Source: Belliella baltica DSM 15883
GTDB lineage: Bacteria > Bacteroidota > Bacteroidia > Cytophagales > Cyclobacteriaceae
NCBI RefSeq assembly: GCF_000265405.1
Contig: NC_018010.1
Coordinates: 1,942,501 to 2,006,500 of the forward strand
Direction: 5' to 3'
Length of the DNA: 64,000 nucleotides
Part shown: positions 59,011-64,000 of the stretch, piece by piece
Layout: each line of letters starts with the position of its first letter
How positions within the stretch are numbered: the first letter of the stretch is position 1
Program-made: the position numbers and the translations under genes
Notes under the pieces: generated by a model
Told to the model about the DNA's origin: nothing
The model's database searches: none
The model's input: the letters and a program-made list of their open reading frames with translations, nothing else

Positions 59011-59217
59011 GGACGTCTGACTTAACAATTACAAGATATACGAAAATAACTAAACCTTGGTGAATTTATTATCATTTATTCAAACAATAAAATTACTCAC
59101 TTGGTTAGGAATACAAGAAAAAACATGCAAATCTATCCATGTTGAGGTAGTTATTTAGAACCTTTTAAAATAAGTTTAAACCCTAAAGCTTTGATTGTTT
59201 GCTAAGGTTTACAAATG

Positions 59218-59225
59218 TAAATTTG
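59218..59225 (+). promoter_or_regulatory. -7 box of the sdhCAB promoter
   Basis: TAAATTTG matches TAnnTTTG with a TTTG at 59198-59201, 16 nt upstream, slightly closer than usual. sdhC starts 46 nt later. Confidence 0.55.
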
Positions 59226-59271
59226 GCTTCCAAAGTACAATCTGTAAACAATCTACATTTAACAAAAAAAT

Positions 59272-59952
59272 ATGAGTTGGGTATCTAAGACCTTAAGTAG
59301 CACACTGGGCCAAAAATTATTAATGGCTCTCACTGGATTATTTCTAATTCTGTTCTTGGTAGTACACTTAGCAGGTAATCTTCAGTTATTAATTCCTGAT
59401 GGAGGCGAAGCTTTTAATAAGTATGCGGCCACCATGGCAAGTAATCCTTTTATTAAGGTAGTTTCTATTGGGAACTTCGTCTTTATCCTGCTTCATGTAG
59501 TGTATGCGATTTTATTGTCTAGACACAACAAAAAATCAAGACCTGTACAATATGCGAAAGTGAAAGGATCTACAAATAGCACTTGGGCATCTAGGAACAT
59601 GGGAATCTTAGGTACCATCCTTCTGATTTTCCTTTTAGTTCATTTGAGAGGGTTTTATTATGAAGTGAAATTTGGAAGTTTACCAACAGCTGTTTACGAT
59701 GGGGTAGAATACAAAAATGTGTTTGCAATCGTGTCAGCGTCATACAGCAATATCCTATATGTTGCATTCTATGTGTTGAGTATGGGCTTTTTAGCATTCC
59801 ATTTGTCTCACGGATTTGCGAGTGCCTTTCAGACTTTAGGATTAAATCACGTCAAATATTCTCCGCTGATTAGAAAAGTCGGTTTAGGATTTTCGATTTT
59901 GATACCCGCATTATTTGCGTTGATACCCTTGGTAATGTTTTTTCAAAACTAG
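59272..59952 (+). CDS. sdhC: Succinate dehydrogenase/fumarate reductase cytochrome b subunit
   Basis: A 226-residue protein with five hydrophobic helices (about residues 16-37, 58-80, 105-125, 150-175 and 195-222) and the b558-type Bacteroidota SdhC layout (KLLMALTGLFLILFLVVHLAGNL, with heme-ligand His candidates at VVHLAG, LLHVVY, LVHLRG and AFHLSHG). It anchors the complex in the inner membrane and passes electrons to menaquinone. First gene of sdhCAB. Confidence 0.94.
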   Translation: MSWVSKTLSSTLGQKLLMALTGLFLILFLVVHLAGNLQLLIPDGGEAFNKYAATMASNPFIKVVSIGNFVFILLHVVYAILLSRHNKKSRPVQYAKVKGSTNSTWASRNMGILGTILLIFLLVHLRGFYYEVKFGSLPTAVYDGVEYKNVFAIVSASYSNILYVAFYVLSMGFLAFHLSHGFASAFQTLGLNHVKYSPLIRKVGLGFSILIPALFALIPLVMFFQN

Positions 59953-60001
59953 TTGCCAATAAAACTGTTAATTGATTAATGAAATTAAAATCAACAAATC
60001 G

Positions 60002-61936
60002 ATGATACTTGATTCAAAAATACCTGAAGGGCCATTAGCAGAGAAATGGACCAACCATAAATTTAATATCAAGTTGGTGAATCCTGCCAACAAAAGAAAA
60101 TACGATGTCATTGTAGTGGGTACTGGTCTAGCTGGTGCCTCGGCTGCTGCATCACTTGCTGAATTAGGATATAATGTGAAAGCATTTTGTTTTCAAGACA
60201 GCCCAAGACGTGCACACTCTATAGCAGCACAAGGAGGGATTAATGCAGCAAAAAATTATCAAAATGACGGTGATTCTGTCTACAGGTTGTTTTATGATAC
60301 GATCAAAGGTGGAGATTATAGAGCAAGAGAGGGGAATGTTTACCGTCTTGCCCAAGTTTCGGTAAATATCATTGATCAATGCGTAGCTCAAGGTGTTCCA
60401 TTCGCAAGGGAATATGGTGGTTTGTTAGCCAACAGATCTTTTGGAGGAGCTCAGGTGTCTAGGACTTTTTATGCAAAAGGTCAAACTGGTCAGCAACTTT
60501 TACTTGGTGCATATTCAGCATTGAGCAGACAGGTAGCCAATGGGAAAGTGAAGCTTTACCCTAGAACTGAGATGATGGATGTAGTGATGGTAGATGGCAA
60601 GGCAAGAGGAATTGTCACAAGAAATCTTGTCACTGGAGCGATCGAATCACATAGTGCACATGCTGTTTTACTTTGTACTGGAGGTTATGGAAACGTCTTC
60701 TTCCTTTCTACCAATGCCATGGGGTCAAACGTAACCGCGGCTTGGAGAGCGCATAAAAAAGGAGCATACTTTGCTAACCCTTCCTTCACGCAAATTCACC
60801 CAACATGTATACCTGTTTCTGGAGACCATCAGTCTAAGTTGACTTTGATGTCCGAATCCTTGAGAAATGATGGTAGAGTTTGGGTTCCTGCTACGGTAGA
60901 GACTGCAGAGAAATTAAGAAAAGGTCAAATCAAAGTAAATGACATTAAAGAGGAAGACAGAGATTACTATTTAGAAAGAAAGTATCCATCTTTTGGTAAC
61001 TTAGTTCCTCGAGATGTAGCTTCAAGAAATGCCAAGTATGTATGTGATGAAGGTCGTGGCGTAAACGAAACTGGTGAAGCTGTGTTCTTGGATTTCAGAG
61101 ATGCGATTAAAAGAGATGGTGAAGATATCATCAAAGCGAAATATGGTAACTTGTTTGACATGTATCAGCAAATCACTGGGGATAATCCATATCAAGTTCC
61201 AATGATGATTTACCCCGCAGTCCATTACACAATGGGAGGACTATGGGTAGATTATAATTTGATGACGACAATACCTGGGCTTTATGCTTTAGGAGAAGCA
61301 AACTTCTCAGATCATGGTGCAAATAGATTAGGTGCTTCTGCCTTGATGCAAGGTCTAGCGGATGGTTATTTCGTGATTCCTTACACAATCGGTGATTATT
61401 TAGCTCAAAATTCTAACGAAAGAATACCAACTGACCACCCCGAGTTTAAGAAAGCCGAGGTTGAGGTAAGTGAAAGGCTTCAAAAATTACTCAATATTAA
61501 AGGTGAGAAGACCGTTGATTTTTTCCACAAAAAGTTAGGTAAAATCATGTGGGATTATTGTGGAATGGCTAGAACTGAAGAAGGGTTGACCAAAGCAAAA
61601 GCGATGATCAAAGAATTGAAAAAAGAATTCTGGTCTAATGTCAATGTCTTAGGAGCAAATGAAGAATTGAACCAATCTTTGGAAAAGGCTAACCGAGTTG
61701 CTGACTTCTTAGAATTGGGAGAATTGATGGTAGATGATGCCTTGAGTAGAAATGAATCTTGTGGAGGTCATTTCAGAGAGGAATATCAGACACCAGAAGG
61801 TGAAGCATTGAGAGATGACGAAAACTTTGCTTTTGTTTCTGCATGGAAATTCTTGGGCGAAGGACAAGAAGAAGAGTTGAACAAAGAACCTCTAGTTTTC
61901 GAAAATGTGAAATTGACCCAAAGAAGTTACAAGTAA
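60002..61936 (+). CDS. sdhA: Succinate dehydrogenase/fumarate reductase flavoprotein subunit
   Basis: A 644-residue FAD protein: [21 protein letters not shown] (dinucleotide fold), [14 protein letters not shown] with the FAD-attachment region, QIHPTCIP, and the C-terminal fumarate reductase domain. ATG 60002 gives [16 protein letters not shown], the usual start of Bacteroidota SdhA; a TTG at 59972 would add ten residues with no support. It oxidises succinate to fumarate. The 49-nt gap from sdhC and 27-nt gap to sdhB fit one operon. Confidence 0.95.
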   Translation: MILDSKIPEGPLAEKWTNHKFNIKLVNPANKRKYDVIVVGTGLAGASAAASLAELGYNVKAFCFQDSPRRAHSIAAQGGINAAKNYQNDGDSVYRLFYDTIKGGDYRAREGNVYRLAQVSVNIIDQCVAQGVPFAREYGGLLANRSFGGAQVSRTFYAKGQTGQQLLLGAYSALSRQVANGKVKLYPRTEMMDVVMVDGKARGIVTRNLVTGAIESHSAHAVLLCTGGYGNVFFLSTNAMGSNVTAAWRAHKKGAYFANPSFTQIHPTCIPVSGDHQSKLTLMSESLRNDGRVWVPATVETAEKLRKGQIKVNDIKEEDRDYYLERKYPSFGNLVPRDVASRNAKYVCDEGRGVNETGEAVFLDFRDAIKRDGEDIIKAKYGNLFDMYQQITGDNPYQVPMMIYPAVHYTMGGLWVDYNLMTTIPGLYALGEANFSDHGANRLGASALMQGLADGYFVIPYTIGDYLAQNSNERIPTDHPEFKKAEVEVSERLQKLLNIKGEKTVDFFHKKLGKIMWDYCGMARTEEGLTKAKAMIKELKKEFWSNVNVLGANEELNQSLEKANRVADFLELGELMVDDALSRNESCGGHFREEYQTPEGEALRDDENFAFVSAWKFLGEGQEEELNKEPLVFENVKLTQRSYK

Positions 61937-61963
61937 TTTAAAAGCATTAAAAGCATTAAAGTT

Positions 61964-62713
61964 ATGAATTTAACCTTAAAAGTCTGGAGACAGAAAAATA
62001 ACGCCGATCAAGGTGGATTTAAAGAATATAAAATATCTGACATTTCTGAAGACATGTCTTTCCTAGAAATGCTCGATGTATTGAACGAAGGTCTTTCATC
62101 CAAAGGTGAAGATCCTGTTCATTTCGATCATGACTGTAGAGAAGGGATTTGTGGAATGTGTTCCTTATATATTGATGGTAAGCCACATGGGCCCCAGCAG
62201 ACTACAACATGTCAACTGCACATGAGATCTTTCAGTGATGGAGATGTGATCACAATTGAACCTTGGAGAGCAAAAGCCTTCCCAGTTTTGAAGGATTTGG
62301 TGGTAGATAGATCCTCTTTTGATAGAATTATTCAAGCTGGAGGATATGTTTCAGTAAACACTGGAGGAGTACCTGATGCAAACGAAATCCCAATCCCAAA
62401 ATCAATAGCAGATTTAGCAATGGACGCAGCGCAGTGTATCGGCTGTGGTGCTTGTGTAGCTGCTTGCAAGAATGCATCTGCAATGCTTTTTACTTCTGCT
62501 AAAATTTCTCAATTGGCTTTGTTGCCTCAAGGGCAAGTAGAAAGAAAAGTGAGAGCCGAGAAAATGGTTGCTCAAATGGATGCTGAAGGATTCGGAGCAT
62601 GTACCAATACAGGTGCTTGCGAAGCAGAATGTCCTAAAGGAATCAGCATCACAAATATCGCGAGAATGAATAGAGAATACTTCTCAGCAGTAGTGAGCAG
62701 TGATTCAATCTAA
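61964..62713 (+). CDS. sdhB: Succinate dehydrogenase/fumarate reductase iron-sulfur subunit
   Basis: A 249-residue protein with the [2Fe-2S] motif [13 protein letters not shown] plus a later Cys (TTTCQLHM), then [15 protein letters not shown] for [4Fe-4S] and [16 protein letters not shown] for the third cluster. The last motif has the form CxxxGxC instead of the usual CxxC start. It passes electrons from FAD to the membrane subunit. Confidence 0.95.
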   Translation: MNLTLKVWRQKNNADQGGFKEYKISDISEDMSFLEMLDVLNEGLSSKGEDPVHFDHDCREGICGMCSLYIDGKPHGPQQTTTCQLHMRSFSDGDVITIEPWRAKAFPVLKDLVVDRSSFDRIIQAGGYVSVNTGGVPDANEIPIPKSIADLAMDAAQCIGCGACVAACKNASAMLFTSAKISQLALLPQGQVERKVRAEKMVAQMDAEGFGACTNTGACEAECPKGISITNIARMNREYFSAVVSSDSI

Positions 62714-62732
62714 AAATTAAAAAGAATTGATT

Positions 62733-62763
62733 AAAAGAGCCGGGTCAACCGGCTCTTTTTTTT
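62733..62763 (+). terminator. Terminator of sdhCAB
   Basis: aagagccgg pairs with ccggctctt across a 5-nt loop, then a T8 run, about 20 nt after the sdhB stop. Confidence 0.9.
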
Positions 62764-63207
62764 AAAGTACTACATTGGATCTATTTTATCTGATTTCTAA
62801 TAAATAAGTATCAATTTTGTTGAAGTAGGGTGTGTCATTTAGTTTTTGAAGTGAGATATAGGTTTTTGTTGATTTGAAAGAGATATGAAATGTATCTTTA
62901 AGCTGATCATATTGTAGTCAGTTAGATGTTACTATCTGAATTTGAAGTTTCAATATTCTTATAATCTTTAGATTAGATGAACAGGTACTTTTTGCCTAGT
63001 TCATTTATAAGTATATTTAATGATCAATTAAAATGTATATCCGCATTCACACTGGTAGCCACTTATAGTATTGTATATCTTTCATTCCAATCAGCTGCGG
63101 TCTGTCGGAGATATTTCGCATACATATAATATTCACATACTGGTGTCATTGAGGAAAATCATATCAATTAATTTAAATTATTTGTAAACCAAGAAGAAAG
63201 GAAACAG
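62764..63207. other. Gene-free intergenic region
   Basis: About 444 nt of AT-rich sequence with no convincing frame, RNA or repeat. A TATCTTTC at about 63076 is a near miss for a -7 box. It is probably the leader of the symporter gene. Confidence 0.5.
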
Positions 63208-64000
63208 ATGCATTACATTGACCTAGGCATATTTGTCGGGTACATGTTGATTATGCTAGGAGTAGGATACTATTTCATGCATAAAAATAAAAATCAAGAT
63301 GATTATTACGTAGGAGGAAGAGATATTGGTAGTTGGCATATTGGACTTTCTGTTGTTGCGACTGATGTAGGTGGAGGTTTTTCTGTGGGACTTGGAGGTC
63401 TAGGCTTTGTAATGGGTCTCTCAGGAAGCTGGATGCTTTTCACAGGTTTGCTAGGAGCATGGCTTGCTGCAGTTTTTTTGATACCTAGAGTCAAACAAGA
63501 TAGTGCTTTCGCAAATTTTTATACCTTTCCACAAATTTTCAAATATCTTTTTGATAGAAATGTGGGAATTGTAGCCGCTGTCATTTGTTTGATCGGCTAT
63601 TTAGGCTTTACATCTTCACAACTACTTGCAGGAGCAAAATTGGCATCAGGTACTTTTGAGGAACTTGGTATCAACCAAGCTCTTTGGATTATGGGGGCAA
63701 TTGCAGTTATCTACACTGTTCTTGGAGGGCTAAAGGCTGTAATTTACACTGATACTGTACAATGGATAATCTTGATGTTGGGGTTTATATTTATCGGTTT
63801 ACCCGTGGCATATATTCATGTAGGAGGATGGGAGGTTATAAGAGGGACATTACCGGAAGAGTTTTTCTCTTTGACCAATTTAAGATGGCAAGATTTTGCA
63901 AACTGGGGAATTACCATTTTGCCGATATGGTTTATTGGGATGACCTTGTATCAAAGAATTTTTGCGAGTAGAGATACGGCCTCTGCCAAAAAAGCTTGGT
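63208..64000 (+). CDS. Sodium:solute symporter, N-terminal part (cut by window end)
   Basis: ATG 63208 opens a frame with no stop to the window end, giving 264 residues. It begins MHYIDLGIFVGYMLIMLGVGYY, then DDYYVGGRDIGSWHIGLSVVATDVGGGFSVGL, YLGFTSSQLLAGAKLASGTF, and VLGGLKAVIYTDTVQWIILMLGF. These blocks match the LeuT-fold SSS family (GGR, TxxGGG and GGLKAVIYTDxxQ motifs); six or more membrane helices are visible. Na+-driven uptake of a small solute; the solute cannot be told. aaagga lies just upstream of the start. Confidence 0.92.
   Translation, partial: MHYIDLGIFVGYMLIMLGVGYYFMHKNKNQDDYYVGGRDIGSWHIGLSVVATDVGGGFSVGLGGLGFVMGLSGSWMLFTGLLGAWLAAVFLIPRVKQDSAFANFYTFPQIFKYLFDRNVGIVAAVICLIGYLGFTSSQLLAGAKLASGTFEELGINQALWIMGAIAVIYTVLGGLKAVIYTDTVQWIILMLGFIFIGLPVAYIHVGGWEVIRGTLPEEFFSLTNLRWQDFANWGITILPIWFIGMTLYQRIFASRDTASAKKAW

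Noticed and set aside
59972-60001. TTG start ten codons upstream of sdhA
   Set aside because: Family proteins begin at the equivalent of ATG 60002, and the extra residues are not conserved in type.

Overview
The window looks like chromosome from a Bacteroidota bacterium of the order Cytophagales, probably a Cyclobacteriaceae member (Algoriphagus/Belliella/Cyclobacterium type). The basis is an AT-rich sequence, promoters of the TAnnTTTG type instead of an E. coli -10 box, T9SS/gliding C-terminal signals, DUF4199, DUF3078, DUF5687 and DUF4221 proteins, a Bacteroidota-type SdhCAB operon and a tmRNA whose tag reads GESNYAMAA. Genus is inference; no search was run.

Layout. 1-1.3 kb: 3' end of a 23S rRNA gene and a 5S rRNA gene. 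1.5-5.8 kb: a degenerate dihydroorotase-like gene, two DUF4199 membrane proteins and two family 2 glycosyltransferases in one tight run, facing a methyltransferase. 6.7-10.9 kb: adaptor, MacB-type permease and TolC genes with no local ATPase. 11-14 kb: an orphan secreted protein, an SPFH/membrane/ribbon-helix-helix operon behind a 15-bp inverted repeat, and a thioredoxin-fold protein. 14-18.5 kb: fabG, a GxxExxY gene between CTTTGC-rich repeats, lpd, and an ECF sigma/anti-sigma pair. 18.6-27.3 kb: a cysteine-rich exported peptide with a DUF4221-like lipoprotein, DUF2721, a GDPD lipoprotein, threonine aldolase, a RelE/ParE toxin-antitoxin pair, rarA and a DUF5687 ABC exporter. 27.4-36.7 kb: tmRNA, a frameshifted DUF481 gene, dnaX with an A10 slippage site, an envelope/protease operon (M16 peptidase, O-methyltransferase, LysM lytic transglycosylase, DUF3078) and an M24 aminopeptidase.

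36.7-44.7 kb is the accessory part. A lipoprotein/outer-membrane-barrel module is duplicated; the first lipoprotein has lost about 300 internal residues, the second carries a TATC tetranucleotide tract in its signal peptide, and their N-terminal 400 bp are almost identical although the partner barrels have diverged. Next comes a higBA toxin-antitoxin locus between two 211-bp direct repeats made of nested palindromes. An IS66-family element (1583 bp, 14-bp ends, perfect 8-bp target duplication) has landed 19 bp upstream of the higBA -7 box.

44.7-64 kb is mostly housekeeping: rplM-rpsI-rpsB-tsf, an RluA pseudouridine synthase, a HipA-like kinase with DUF3037, an exonuclease/phosphatase-family protein, a flavin reductase, sppA, folK, fabD, a beta-carbonic anhydrase, a DCC-family protein overlapping a 925-residue T9SS type B surface protein, sdhCAB, and the start of a sodium:solute symporter cut by the window end.

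I did not find a clearly new defence or mobile system. The observations most worth follow-up are the duplicated lipoprotein/barrel module, the repeat-flanked higBA with its IS66 insertion, the dnaX slippage site, the Cys-rich peptide/propeller pair and the SPFH operon with its palindromic operator candidate.
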